A stretch of DNA of 64,000 bases, taken from Arenibacter algicola (lineage in GTDB: Bacteria; Bacteroidota; Bacteroidia; Flavobacteriales; Flavobacteriaceae). The stretch lies in assembly GCF_018860365.1 (NCBI RefSeq), contig NZ_JAHKPO010000003.1, positions 868,001 through 932,000 of the forward strand, written 5' to 3'. Position numbers and translations under genes: made by a program. Below the pieces are notes generated by a model. The model did no database searches, was not told the DNA's origin, and was given only the letters and a program-made list of their open reading frames with translations. Positions 1 to 10,700 of this stretch are shown piece after piece; the first letter of the stretch is position 1; the number at the start of each line of letters is the position of its first letter.

Positions 1-1147
1 CATGTACTATGCGGTAATCTTCATCGTCTTGGGATAATTTAAATACAGTAGCTTTTGCTTTTTTTAGCTCTTCTACAAAGGCATCTTCCCCATAGGCATG
101 TTTTATGAACCTCATGGTGAAGTAGGTGGTAAGCCCTTCGCTCAACCATACATCATCCCAATCGTATTCCGTAACCGCATTACCGAACCATTGATGGGCT
201 ATTTCATGGATTACAACATTTCTCCATCGAACACTTCTATTCCCATCAACCGATTTATCCCCATATAATATTGCCGATGCGGCTTCCATTCCCCCGCCAA
301 CACTATTGGATTGTATGTTGGCCAGCTTCTCATAGGCAAACGGTCCAACGTAATTGCTAAAAAATTCGAGGGCTTGTTTTGTAGGGGTTGCAAAATCATA
401 AAAACCGTTTACTCTATCTTGTTTGTAGACCCAGGTTTGAATGGATTTTCCGTTAAAGGTGTCAACGTATTGCACGGCAAATTCGGCAACACCCAGCACA
501 TATAGCCAACAGGCAATGGGAACCGATTGTTTCCAATGGGTCAACCGTTTTCCATTGCTTAAGATACTTTCCTCCACTTTTAAGCCGTTGGAAACCACTT
601 GATATTTAATGGGTGCGGTAACGATAAATTCGCAGGTAGCCTTATCGTAAGGATGGTCTACAGTTGGCAGCCAGTTTCTTGCCTTGTTGGGCCAGTTATC
701 GCTAAAAAATGTTCGGTCTCCATACTTGTTCGGTGCAATCTTTAAACCCTCATTTGGGATGCCCTCATATTCTATGATGATACTTCGCTCTTCGTTTTCG
801 AGGATGGTTGGCAGGTTTATTAGGAGTACGTCTAAATTATGGCTGTATTCCAAGATTTTGCCCTGTGAGAGAATCCGCTTAACCTTCATACCCTTGTTGG
901 CCAATTTTTCGCTTTTATTGGTCAGGTCGAGGCGCAATGTTTTGATGCCGTTGGTTTTAAATTTAACCAGAAGGGCAGCAGTTGCCTTAATTACATCGGT
1001 CTCATCGGATAAGGTGATGTCAAAGGTGTAGTGAACCACATCTATATTCGGGTTTTTGGGATAATTATCAGCAAAGGAAGTATTCGGGGCGACCAAACAG
1101 CTGATCAGCACAAGTGTCCTAATGATATTTTTTTTCCAATTTTTCAT
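1..1147 (-). CDS. M1 family metallopeptidase (aminopeptidase), 3' end beyond window
   Basis: Translating the minus strand from the ATG at 1147 gives an open frame that runs off the left edge, so the C-terminal part is missing (about 382 residues seen). An N-terminal signal peptide ends near AFA/NTSFA, so the enzyme is probably periplasmic. The gluzincin zinc motif HEIAHQWFG lies at residues 314-322. The third zinc ligand is the Glu of WLSEG, 18 residues after the second His, exactly the M1 spacing. A GGMEAASA segment upstream corresponds to the GxMEN substrate-binding motif, with Ala in place of Asn. M1 enzymes remove N-terminal residues from peptides. It is the last visible gene of a minus-strand series of sulfatases and a proline peptidase, which fits a role in finishing imported peptides. 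It follows the sulfatase gene by 80 bp. Confidence 0.88.
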   Translation of the reverse strand, partial: MKNWKKNIIRTLVLISCLVAPNTSFADNYPKNPNIDVVHYTFDITLSDETDVIKATAALLVKFKTNGIKTLRLDLTNKSEKLANKGMKVKRILSQGKILEYSHNLDVLLINLPTILENEERSIIIEYEGIPNEGLKIAPNKYGDRTFFSDNWPNKARNWLPTVDHPYDKATCEFIVTAPIKYQVVSNGLKVEESILSNGKRLTHWKQSVPIACWLYVLGVAEFAVQYVDTFNGKSIQTWVYKQDRVNGFYDFATPTKQALEFFSNYVGPFAYEKLANIQSNSVGGGMEAASAILYGDKSVDGNRSVRWRNVVIHEIAHQWFGNAVTEYDWDDVWLSEGLTTYFTMRFIKHAYGEDAFVEELKKAKATVFKLSQDDEDYRIVH

Positions 1148-1227
1148 TTTTTATCCTTTTTAAATTCCAAAATCAATAATATGATCTACACTTATTTTTT
1201 TAATACTGGAATAATTTAGACCATAAG

Positions 1228-2778
1228 TTAAAGATTTACCACAGACTCTGTTTCCTTGCATTCCAATAAAAGTTTGCTCAATTCCAGTACTGTTTGGGGA
1301 TTGCTCTCCCATAAATTGGTGGTTTCATATGGGTCGGTGGACAAATCATACAGCTCACCTTTGGTTTTCTCGGCGCTTTTGCCAACCTTAGGGCCATCTC
1401 CTTCCGTTTCCCCTTCTATAAATTTCCATTTGCCCTTCCTAATGGCAAATTTACCTGCATAGGAATGAAAAATTCTTATTTGTTTGTCCTTGTCATGAAT
1501 CTTTTCACCAAAGAAGGCGGGTAGTATGTTGTAGCTGTCTTCCCCTCCTGTAGATGTTGCTCCGGTAAGTTTGGAAAAGGTTGCGAACATATCCGTTAAG
1601 CTAATTACTTGCCCACTTGTAGTTCCCTTTTTTATACGGTCTGGCCAACGGGCTATAAAGGGAACACGGTGGCCTCCTTCCCATATGCTTCCTTTGTATC
1701 CTTTAAAATTACCGGCAGAAAGATGGCCATTGGCTCCCTTTCTAGGGCCGTTGTCACTGGTAACTATAACTAGGGTGTTTTTTGAGAGATTGTATTGGTC
1801 CAAGGTCTCCATTATTTTCCCAACACTCCAATCAACTACGGTTACCAAATCGCCTCGTGGACCTTCTTCGCTCTTTCCTTTTGCAAATTCGGGGGGTAAA
1901 AAAGGGATATGGGGAGACGACAGGGCGAGATAAAGAAAAAATGGTTTTTTGTTATTGGCCTTTTGGGTTTTATCAATAAATTCAGTGGCCTTTTGGGTAA
2001 ATTCCAAGTCTACGTTTTCTTCGGACCAATTAGGGGCCATCAGTCCTTTTACCACCCCTGGAAGCTGGTCCAATGAGTCCGGAATTAATACGGATGGAAT
2101 ACCTACGGTGTGTTTGTTTTCGATAAAAGTATAAGGGGGGTCGCTAGTGGAACATCCGAAGGTGCCAAAGAAGTAATCAAAACCCAAATCGAGTGGTCCC
2201 CCGGAAACCGGTTTGGTGAAATCTATATTCTCTTCGTTCTCCCGGACAACACCCGAATATTCTTCCGACTCGTTTAAGTCGTCCTGCAGGCTGTACCCAT
2301 TTTTTGTTTGCCAATTCAATCCTACATGCCATTTTCCTATTCCGGCGGAAGTATATCCCTTTTCTTTAAGTAAGGAAGCAAGGGTCATTCTGTCTTCTTC
2401 TATCAAGGGAGACTCATCATATCCAAGTAAAACAGCTTTTTTTAATCTGGTTCTCCAGGAATAACGCCCTGTCAAAAGGCCATATCGGGAAGGGGAACAA
2501 ACAGCTGACGGACTGTGGGCATCAGTGAACATAATACCTTCAGAGGCAAGTTTGTCCATATTTGGGGTTGGTATGGCAGTTTGGGGGTTGTAACTACCAA
2601 CGTCTCCATATCCCATATCATCGGCCATGATAAATACTATATTTGGTAATTCCTCGGTTGGCTCCTTTGACTGATTGGAATTATTGCAGGCAAATATCAT
2701 TGCTGAAATCAGGAATAGGGCAAATATTTTAAAGGGAAAACGTGCTCCTATTTTTTCTGTGTATTCTTCAATGTTCAT
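1228..2778 (-). CDS. S1-family sulfatase, lipoprotein
   Basis: A 516-residue type I sulfatase of the arylsulfatase A-like alkaline phosphatase superfamily. The N-terminus carries a hydrophobic stretch ending in FAC (Cys31), a lipoprotein signal, so it is likely anchored in a membrane facing the periplasm or surface. The calcium-binding ADDMGYGDV is at 52-60. The formylglycine motif CSPSR starts at Cys94 (C-x-P-x-R type, matured by a formylglycine-generating enzyme not in this window). GKWHVG and SDNGPRKG supply further conserved active-site positions. Length is usual for the family. The motif set resembles GalNAc-6-sulfatase/arylsulfatase A relatives, but the SulfAtlas subfamily and the sulfated substrate cannot be decided by eye. 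It lies 8 bp downstream of the Xaa-Pro peptidase gene and is therefore almost certainly co-transcribed with it. Confidence 0.92.
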   Translation of the reverse strand: MNIEEYTEKIGARFPFKIFALFLISAMIFACNNSNQSKEPTEELPNIVFIMADDMGYGDVGSYNPQTAIPTPNMDKLASEGIMFTDAHSPSAVCSPSRYGLLTGRYSWRTRLKKAVLLGYDESPLIEEDRMTLASLLKEKGYTSAGIGKWHVGLNWQTKNGYSLQDDLNESEEYSGVVRENEENIDFTKPVSGGPLDLGFDYFFGTFGCSTSDPPYTFIENKHTVGIPSVLIPDSLDQLPGVVKGLMAPNWSEENVDLEFTQKATEFIDKTQKANNKKPFFLYLALSSPHIPFLPPEFAKGKSEEGPRGDLVTVVDWSVGKIMETLDQYNLSKNTLVIVTSDNGPRKGANGHLSAGNFKGYKGSIWEGGHRVPFIARWPDRIKKGTTSGQVISLTDMFATFSKLTGATSTGGEDSYNILPAFFGEKIHDKDKQIRIFHSYAGKFAIRKGKWKFIEGETEGDGPKVGKSAEKTKGELYDLSTDPYETTNLWESNPQTVLELSKLLLECKETESVVNL

Positions 2779-2786
2779 AATAGGGG

Positions 2787-4259
2787 TTATTTTTTTGTTG
2801 GAGATATGGTGGCCGGACGAAATTCGGTTAATCCCTCTTCTTTTATAGTCCTTTCAACATCTTCAATTTTGGATGGAACAAAGGCGCTTAAATTTTCAAC
2901 CCCGTTCTTGGTTACAACTACAACATCTTCTATGCGAATATAGAGTTGTTCCTCTGGGATGGGAAACATGGGGTCTATGGTGAAAACCATCCCGGGTTGA
3001 AGCGGTATATTATGGACATTCCCAACATCGTGTACGGCCATTCCAACGGGATGTTGAAAATGGGCAGTGGATAATATAGCCTTTTCAACGGCTTTCAAAT
3101 GCGAAGGTTTTGCAAATGTTTTGCCGATGAGGTATTGTTTCATATCGGCAGAGGCAAGCTCCAGTACTTCCTTCGAGGTAACTCCTGGTTTAATATATTT
3201 TAATAAGGCATCCCTGTAGGCGACGACAAAATTATATAGTGCGCTCTGTGCCTTGTCGAATTTTCCATTTACCGGCCATATGCGTGTAACATCGCTGGTG
3301 TAATAATGGTAATCCGGAGCATAATCCATAAGGACAAGATCCCCATTGTTCAGTATATCGGTTTTGCGGTAGTAATGTCCCATACTGGCATTGGTGCCAC
3401 CACCAATAATGGAAGCGTACCCATCACCTCTTGCACCATTTAAGTGAAAAATATATTTTGCTGCGGCATCCAATTGATATTCGTAAATACCGGGATTTGT
3501 AGATCTCATGGCTTCCATTATACCTAGACCTGCTATCTGTGTGGATCTCCGAATTACCTCTATTTCCTTTTGGCTTTTGATGATCCTCATGGAATCCAAA
3601 ATGGGGGAGAGGTCGCTAATGATAAATTGAGGGAAACGTTCATTTAACAGTCCTTTTAATCTAGCCTCACGTGAGGGGCGGCCATCCCAGGGGTCTGATG
3701 AGATCCGGGCTTGGCTAGCCAGTAGTTGGTCTCGACTGTCAGTACCTGTTTCGGCAGGGCTTAAGGGGATAAAGAGTTTGGGTGCTGGTGGTCTAATTAA
3801 GCCGCTGCGCAACAGATCTGCGGATAAAAATTCTATTCCTTTTACGAAATTGACCCCAGTAAGTTGTTTAACCAAATCGGCATCTTCAGCAGATAGGGTT
3901 TTGCCTTCGTTGTTGTCCTTGCCCTTATCTTGATGGGGCAGGTAAAGTGTGGAGGTTCTGTTAGCCCCATTAAGCAGTAAATAGGAATGAGCGGTCTCAA
4001 TACCACATAAGTAGTAAAAATTATTGGATTGTCTAAAGACACCAAAGGTAGCGGAACCAGCGGAGCCCTGAACAAGTGCTATGGCGTTGTCGCCTATCTT
4101 ATCAAAAATGATTTCTCTGCGTTGGGTAAAATCTTCGGCAGAGAAATCAGTTCGAAAAGTGGGTTTGTTTTGGGCAAAACCAAGATGGGTATAAATGACT
4201 ATTAAAAGAAGCGATAAAAGAATCGCTATTTTATTATTTTTTTTAAATCTGACGTTCAT
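2787..4259 (-). CDS. secreted M24B Xaa-Pro aminopeptidase-like protein
   Basis: A 490-residue pita-bread metallopeptidase with an N-terminal signal peptide (hydrophobic 10-28, cleavage near GFAQ), an AMP_N domain (about 38-180) and the M24 catalytic domain (about 225-465). Family members remove an N-terminal residue that precedes proline. Metal ligand positions are visible: D312 and D323 (LMDYAPD...TSDVTR), H403 (HPVGMAVHD) and E444 (IRIEDVV). The remaining ligand, normally Glu in T-I-E-P-G, is Asp429 here (TIDPMF). The first of the two conserved Glu residues is therefore replaced, which may change metal affinity or activity. A second, cytosolic family member lies at 17815-19215. The gene sits between two sulfatase genes on the same strand, which is an unusual partnership for a prolyl peptidase. 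Confidence 0.9.
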   Translation of the reverse strand: MNVRFKKNNKIAILLSLLLIVIYTHLGFAQNKPTFRTDFSAEDFTQRREIIFDKIGDNAIALVQGSAGSATFGVFRQSNNFYYLCGIETAHSYLLLNGANRTSTLYLPHQDKGKDNNEGKTLSAEDADLVKQLTGVNFVKGIEFLSADLLRSGLIRPPAPKLFIPLSPAETGTDSRDQLLASQARISSDPWDGRPSREARLKGLLNERFPQFIISDLSPILDSMRIIKSQKEIEVIRRSTQIAGLGIMEAMRSTNPGIYEYQLDAAAKYIFHLNGARGDGYASIIGGGTNASMGHYYRKTDILNNGDLVLMDYAPDYHYYTSDVTRIWPVNGKFDKAQSALYNFVVAYRDALLKYIKPGVTSKEVLELASADMKQYLIGKTFAKPSHLKAVEKAILSTAHFQHPVGMAVHDVGNVHNIPLQPGMVFTIDPMFPIPEEQLYIRIEDVVVVTKNGVENLSAFVPSKIEDVERTIKEEGLTEFRPATISPTKK

Positions 4260-4500
4260 AATTTATCCCTTTTTATCAATGGTCGTTTGTTCGACCTAAT
4301 CCATTTTGATTGCGTTTCTTAAGACGGTATTTAGGGTCGATTAGAAAATTCCTTATATCTGACCGTAGCGGTGGCAAGACCATCGCGGCTTACTGAAATA
4401 CAATTATTTCGTCTTTTTTAATTTCTTTTTAGGCCCAAAAAACAACTAGAATTATAGGGGTCTTATTCTGCCTATCATGAAAGTTCATTTAAAGGAACTC

Positions 4501-6093
4501 CTATCTTGCCTTTATGGCTGACGGGTTGGATTGGACGTATCTCTTCCTTTCCAGATTCTTTTCTTCCGAATATTTTGCTGTCTTATTTCTTAATTCACTT
4601 AGAATTTTGGAGCCCTCGTATTCACTTATTAGATTGTGCATTTCCTGTGGGTCGTTCTTTAAATTGAACAGTTGTTCAAATTCTGGTTTTTTGCCTTTAA
4701 AATCTACATCTTTCTCTTCCCAACTCCATTGATGGTGTCCATACATTCTTATGTATTTCCAATCGCCCATTCTTATGCCTTCGCTAAAAGGGGTGTCCCT
4801 ACCAGTAAACAGGCTTTCAAGAAAAAGTTCTTTTCTCCATTCCTTTTCAGTGCCATTTATTAATGGTATAAGACTTCTGCCCTGCATGTTGGCAGGAGGT
4901 TCTATTCCGGCATAGTCTAGAATTGTAGTGGTAATATCAAGACTGGAAACTAAATTGTCAACTGTAATTCCTTTTTTATTTTTGGGTAGTCTAGGGTCAT
5001 AAATAAAACATGGTATCTTCTCTACCATATCGTACAGAAGTGCTTTTCCTGACATTCCATATTCTCCCATTAAAAGTCCATGGTCGCTGGCAAAAATAAT
5101 AATGGTGTTATCGCTCAACCCCTTTTTTTTCAGGGATTTCATCAAATCTCCGATTACCTTGTCCATCCCCGATATTTGCTGATAATATCGTATATAATGT
5201 TCCTTACAGGATTCTCTGCTATAATCGTAAATATAGGTGCCCGTGGCCCTTCCTTTACTTTGGTCCAACATTCTTTTGGGAATGTTTACATAGGGATCTG
5301 TACCTGTTTCAGCGGGAATAGTTATATTCTTATCCCTATACATGGTGTCATAAAAAGGTCTGCCTTTCAATTTTGGATACTCATTTGCAGGAATCCTGCC
5401 TTTTGCGGCCAATTCGTTATCCGGGTACATGGAAACTATTTGGCTACCATGTGGAACCGAAAAACTGACCGATAGGCTGAAGGGTTTGTCCCCGGGAATT
5501 GAATCAAGGAATTCCTCAATTTTTTCACCCATAATAGGAGTGATAATATCTTCTTTGGAATCGGCATATTCTTTACAGTTCTCGAGTTCTTTTGGCCAAA
5601 ATTCCGACCATCCGTCATGAGCGCTCCAAAAGTCAAATTTTTCGGAAGCCTTACCTTTAAAGGTGTAATATTCAACCCCAAACTTGCCAACAAACCCAGA
5701 ATAGTATCCATTGGACCTAAGGAGTTGTGGGTATGTTTGCATCCATTGGTCCTCCGTTAATTGGAACTTAGTGGAAAAGCCAACACCGTGGATCCGTTCA
5801 TACATTCCGGTAAAGAAAGATACTCTACTGGGACTGCAAACTGGAGCGGCAATATAGGTGTTTTTAAATCTGACTCCCTTTTTTATTAATTTATCCGCAT
5901 TAGGCGTTTTTAATACAGGATGCCCCATGGCGCCAAAAGTATTATCCCGTTGATCATCACTTAAGAGAAAGATAATGTTGGGCTTCTTCTTTATTTGATC
6001 TTCTAGTTCGTTCTTTTTAAAAGAAACGCTATTGATCCATAATATAACCAGTCCAATAGATAATATTAAGGGTATAATTTTATTAAACTTCAT
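4501..6093 (-). CDS. S1-family sulfatase, secreted
   Basis: A 530-residue type I sulfatase. It starts with a hydrophobic signal segment (residues 5-24) without a clear lipobox, so export to the periplasm is likely. LSDDQRDNTFG supplies the calcium-binding Asp pair, CSPSR with Cys86 is the formylglycine site, and FASDHGLLMGE is the second metal-binding segment. HSQ/PHGSQ and the C-terminal LFNLKNDPQEMHNL stretch are typical of S1 members. Substrate specificity cannot be read from these motifs. It is the first gene after a strong hairpin that follows susD (6155-6191), and 241 bp separate it from the peptidase gene downstream. It may therefore have its own promoter even though it shares the orientation of susCD. 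Confidence 0.92.
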   Translation of the reverse strand: MKFNKIIPLILSIGLVILWINSVSFKKNELEDQIKKKPNIIFLLSDDQRDNTFGAMGHPVLKTPNADKLIKKGVRFKNTYIAAPVCSPSRVSFFTGMYERIHGVGFSTKFQLTEDQWMQTYPQLLRSNGYYSGFVGKFGVEYYTFKGKASEKFDFWSAHDGWSEFWPKELENCKEYADSKEDIITPIMGEKIEEFLDSIPGDKPFSLSVSFSVPHGSQIVSMYPDNELAAKGRIPANEYPKLKGRPFYDTMYRDKNITIPAETGTDPYVNIPKRMLDQSKGRATGTYIYDYSRESCKEHYIRYYQQISGMDKVIGDLMKSLKKKGLSDNTIIIFASDHGLLMGEYGMSGKALLYDMVEKIPCFIYDPRLPKNKKGITVDNLVSSLDITTTILDYAGIEPPANMQGRSLIPLINGTEKEWRKELFLESLFTGRDTPFSEGIRMGDWKYIRMYGHHQWSWEEKDVDFKGKKPEFEQLFNLKNDPQEMHNLISEYEGSKILSELRNKTAKYSEEKNLERKRYVQSNPSAIKAR

Positions 6094-6154
6094 TATTAAG
6101 GATTTTGTAATCTGATAATTTTAAGCACTGTAAGACGATTATCCACTAATTTAA

Positions 6155-6191
6155 AAAGAGTAGCAGAGATAAAAATCTGCTGCTACTCTTT
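6155..6191 (-). terminator. hairpin terminator between susD and sulfatase
   Basis: Perfect 12-bp inverted repeat: AAAGAGTAGCAG at 6155-6166 and CTGCTACTCTTT at 6180-6191, with a 13-nt loop. Read on the minus strand it follows the susD stop codon by about 100 bases and is followed by a run of T residues, as an intrinsic terminator or attenuator would be. It would set susCD expression apart from the sulfatase and peptidase genes downstream. Confidence 0.65.
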
Positions 6192-6291
6192 ACTAACTCA
6201 ATTCTTTGAAAAACTCAAATCAATTCAACTTGTATAATTCATTTTTATATGGTTGCAATGTCATCAAAACATTGCCTCTAGGGATTTATGA

Positions 6292-7743
6292 TTAATCAAC
6301 ATCCCACCAAACTCCGGCGCCAAATTTTTCCTCTATGATTCCCGGTTGCGCACTTATAGCTCCATTATATCCGTCTGGATTGGATATGGCTTCACTATGT
6401 GGGTAAGGCTTTCTAACTATAGTGCCTTTTCCTGGATACAAGGTTTCTACGGGTTCTGTTGTAGCTACATAAACCGGGAAGCCTGTGCGGCGTACTTCTG
6501 CCCAACCTTGGTTGCCGTCAGGATACAAAGCGCACCATTTCTGTTCACCGATCAATTCACGTTGGTCTGTTCCGCCATTGAAATCTACAAGTGGTTCGGA
6601 AAGATAGGTCCCAACTTCCAATCCATACTCTTCAAAACTGGCAGTAATAGCGGCTTCATAGGCCTCTTGTGCCGTCATTCCTACATTCCAGCCATTTAGA
6701 GCGGCTTCCGCAAGAATAAAAAGTACTTCTGAATATCTCATAATTCTAGTTGGTGAATCGGCTGAGCGAAATTCGGCCACTCCCATTATGGATAGATCCG
6801 GGGTGTTCTGCCCTAGGGTTCCAAGGGGAAGTCCTACATATTCACCGCTAGTGGCAGCTGGATCGGCATATACAGCAAGCCTGCCTAAATCGTTTCTTGT
6901 TTTAAGGAAATCTACCATATAGGCCGAAGTAACATTCTCTTGTTTGGCAGCTTGGGTAGGATCCATATAGTACGGGCTACGATAGGTGGCATCCTCTGGA
7001 AGCCAATACTTAAAGGCGGCACTTTCGTTGGAGTCTATGATAGGATAGGTGCTAGGGTCTGCCATAATCTCCTCTATACCGCTTTTGGCCGTAGTTGGGT
7101 CTATCAGGGACATACGCATATAAACACGTAATAATAAGGAGTTGGTGAATTTTTTCCACATGGTCATATCACCATCAAATATAACATCTGCGGAGCCCAT
7201 ACTTTCAGAGGTGTCTATCATTGCGTTGGCAGCCTTCAATTGTGCAATAATATCCGTGTATATGCTCTGCTGCGAATCATATTTAGGGTATATGTTAGGG
7301 TTTTCGCTATCATCTGCCATAAGGGCTTCGGAATAGGGAATATCTCCATACCAATCCGTCATGTTTTGAAAGGCATAGGCTTTCATTACTTGAGCTACGG
7401 CAATTGCATTGTTATCCCCGGCCTCTTCAGCTAGTTTAATGGCTACCTGTAAATTCTTTAGGTGTCCACTATAAACATTGAAATTTGTTCCAGCACCAGT
7501 CTGCTCATAACGGTCGTTTTGAACATATACATCCCGCACATTGTATCTAGCCCAACTTACCTCAAAATTTAGTATTGGATTGTAAGTTTTGACAATACTG
7601 ATTTCCGCATCGGTAATCATTGTTTTATAAGGTACAGATGTCAGGTCATTTGGGCTGGTGTTCATTTCTTCAAAATCCTCGGTACAGCCATAGGTCAAGG
7701 AACTTAGAATAATTGCTGATAATAATTTTATATTTATGTTCAT
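6292..7743 (-). CDS. susD: SusD/RagB-family outer-membrane nutrient-binding lipoprotein
   Basis: A 483-residue SusD homologue. The lipobox ends at Cys20 (SLTYGC), and the mature start TEDFEEMNTSPND is characteristic of the SusD-like_2 (PF12771-type) branch. The TPR-like helical part includes YAFQNMTDWYGDIPYSEAL, followed by the RIMRYSEVLFILAEAALNGW helix. As the surface lid of the SusC transporter it captures ligand and hands it to the barrel. It lies 40 bp downstream of susC, the normal order. From family knowledge, this SusD branch is often found next to peptidases as well as glycan enzymes, so a glycan substrate should not be assumed. The gene is followed by a hairpin terminator at 6155-6191. 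Confidence 0.93.
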   Translation of the reverse strand: MNINIKLLSAIILSSLTYGCTEDFEEMNTSPNDLTSVPYKTMITDAEISIVKTYNPILNFEVSWARYNVRDVYVQNDRYEQTGAGTNFNVYSGHLKNLQVAIKLAEEAGDNNAIAVAQVMKAYAFQNMTDWYGDIPYSEALMADDSENPNIYPKYDSQQSIYTDIIAQLKAANAMIDTSESMGSADVIFDGDMTMWKKFTNSLLLRVYMRMSLIDPTTAKSGIEEIMADPSTYPIIDSNESAAFKYWLPEDATYRSPYYMDPTQAAKQENVTSAYMVDFLKTRNDLGRLAVYADPAATSGEYVGLPLGTLGQNTPDLSIMGVAEFRSADSPTRIMRYSEVLFILAEAALNGWNVGMTAQEAYEAAITASFEEYGLEVGTYLSEPLVDFNGGTDQRELIGEQKWCALYPDGNQGWAEVRRTGFPVYVATTEPVETLYPGKGTIVRKPYPHSEAISNPDGYNGAISAQPGIIEEKFGAGVWWDVD

Positions 7744-7783
7744 CTCATCTTTAGTTTAAGATTACAATTAATTAATTTAGTTT

Positions 7784-10700
7784 TTAGAATGTAATTTTTG
7801 CCCTGAATCCGATATTTCTAGCCGATGGATTGGATGCGAATTCCGATCCCTGAGAGGATAAACTGGCATCCTTATTGGATACCTCTGGGTCAAAATTTTC
7901 ATTTTTCTTGTAAAGTAAAGCAAGGTTTCTTCCGAAAATAGAAAGATCCATACCCTTAAGGCCAATTTTACTGACCAATGTTTTGGGTAGTGAATAGGAT
8001 AAGGTAATCTGTCTTAATTTCACATAAGAAGCATCATATAGCCATCTTTCTGCCCTAGCAAAGGAATTCCATCTAAAACCGTCCAAATCTTTGTATACGT
8101 TATTTGGAGTTCCGTCTTCGAATACCCCATCAAAAAGGTATCCGCCTCCGTCTGCTAGTGGATCCCTGACATCTACGCCGTTAGGGTTTAGACCTACTGT
8201 ACTGGTCAAGGCACCTGTGGCCCAGCCATCTTGATTGGTTCTTGAATATACATCACCGCCCATTTTGGCATCTATAAGTACGCTTAAATTGATATTCTTA
8301 TAAGTAAAGGAATTGTTAAGTCCACCTATCCAGTCCGGCATAAGGTTCCCTAATTTCTTTATCTCACTTGTAAGTGGCACGCCATTGGCATCTACAATGG
8401 GTTTTCCGTTTTCATGATATACGAAACCTTTTCCCCACATATCACCATAAGAACCTCCAACATCTGCTACTACATTAATTTGATTACCTTCCGTTTTGAA
8501 CAGTTCCAAGCGTTCGATGTCGCCATTTAAAGCAATAATTTCACTTGTGTTTGTGCCGTAATTAGCAGTTAAGTCCCATGAGAAATTGTTTGTTTGGATA
8601 GGGGTTGCGTTCAAAACTATTTCAACACCCTTGTTGTCTACCTGACCGGCATTAATAACTTGTGTGTTATATCCGGAAGTAGGGGATACAGGAGCGCTCA
8701 AAATTTGATTTTTTGCAACCGAGTTATAAAGGGTTACATCAATTCCCAATCTATTGTTGAAGAATTTTAGATCCAATCCAAGTTCCTTGGAAGTAATAAG
8801 CTCATTTACCAGATCGGCAGGCGGCATGGCGCTGCTTAGGCTAAAGGCTGGGTTTTCTCCATAAGGTGTAGCGGCACTATAGGTGGCGTTTAATCTATAT
8901 GGATCCGTATCGTTTCCAACTTGCGCTACACTTAATCTAACCTTACCAAAACTAAGTATGTTTCTATTTGTTTTAAAGGTTTCAGAGAATATCCAACTTG
9001 TAGTAGCAGAGGGATAGAAGTAGGAGTTGTTACTACTAGGCAAAGTAGACGACCAATCATTTCTACCGGTCAAATCTAAATATACCTGGCTCTTATAACC
9101 AAGAGAAAGGGAGGCGAAGGCACTTTGAATTTCCTTTTCCCTTTGGTAGAAAGTGGTAGTCGGTGTTTCCTTGGCATTGGACAACGAATATATATTGGGT
9201 ACCACCAATCTATCTACGGATGAAGTTTGTAGTCTATATTGGTTGTTCATGATATTGGCACCCAAGTTGGCGTTCAATGATATGTCATCTGTGATGTTCT
9301 TAACGGCAGAAAGCAATACATCTGCATTTATTTCCTGTCTAAAGTAATTGCTTACACCGTATCTTCCTTCTGGGTCATTGTTACCGTAATATGCTCTTAT
9401 AAGTTCCACTTGTTCATTGGAATAATCAATACCCGCCCTAGTAGATAGGCTTAACCAGTCGTTAAATTGATATTTAAGGGAGCTGGAACCAATAAGTCTG
9501 TTTTTGGTCTGTGGGTTTAAGTTTTTATACTGTATCCAATAAGGGTTATTATGCCATCTGTTGATCCAGCTAATTTGGGTTCCATCGGGATTTTCTATGT
9601 TATTTTTCATATAGTCCCAATCCACTTGCCTTGCTGTCCATATGGTCTGCATACCAATGTTGTTAAAAGTATAACCTGCTCCGTTCAAGTTGCCATTGGA
9701 ATTGATATAGGAACCTTTGGCTTCAAATGAAAGCTTATCCGTTAAATTGGTATTACCGGAAAAATTAATGGTATTCTTAACTTGGTTGGTGTTTGGTACC
9801 ATACCGGTTTGATCCGAGTTGGTTATGGAAAGTCGCATATTCCCCCAATCACCGCCATTGGTCAAGGCAACATTGGTAATTCTTGTAATTCCGGTTTCAT
9901 AAAAGTTCTTTATGTTGTTGGGGTGTGAAATCCAAGGAGTTGGTGTACGTTCTCCGGTTACCGGGTCAACGGGCGAGTCAAATTGAGGTAGTGAAAGGAT
10001 TTCCCCAGGGGTTTGTGGAAAACCGGCCTCTACTGCCCAGTATAATTTTCCACCAGGAGCAATATCTTCGGCTTGGACCGTATAATCCAAACGGGGACCA
10101 AAACTTTCATCTACACCGTCATTTTTTCCTCCGTTCAATCCGTCTTCATACCAAAATTGTTGTCCACCACCCTGGCCGTATTCATTTTGGTAATCAGGAA
10201 GTAAAAATGGGCTGCTAAGGGTAACGGTATTCTCTACTGCTACAGAGAATCCTTTTCCTTTTCCAGTTTTAGTGGTGATCAATACAACTCCATTGGCTCC
10301 TCTGGAACCGTAAAGTGCAGCAGCGTTTCCACCTTTTAGAATGGTCATTTCGGCAATATCTGAGGGGTTGATGTCCGCCGCACCGTTACCCATATCCGTA
10401 AAGTCGTAACCTCCACGTGTACTGGATACAATGGTATTGTCTATTGGTATTCCATCTACAACGAACAGGGGTTGGTTATTACCTGTAAGGGATTGGTTTC
10501 CTCGAATCGTTATTCTCGAAGAAGCTCCTACGTTACCATTTGAATTGTTAATTAAAACCCCGGCCGACTTTCCGGCCAAAGCGTTAATGACATTGGTTTC
10601 AGAGGTGTTTTTAATGTCGTCACCGGAAAGTTCCTGAACCGCATATCCAAGAGCCTTTTTCTCCCTTGTAATACCTAGCGCCGTTACTACTACTTCTTCC

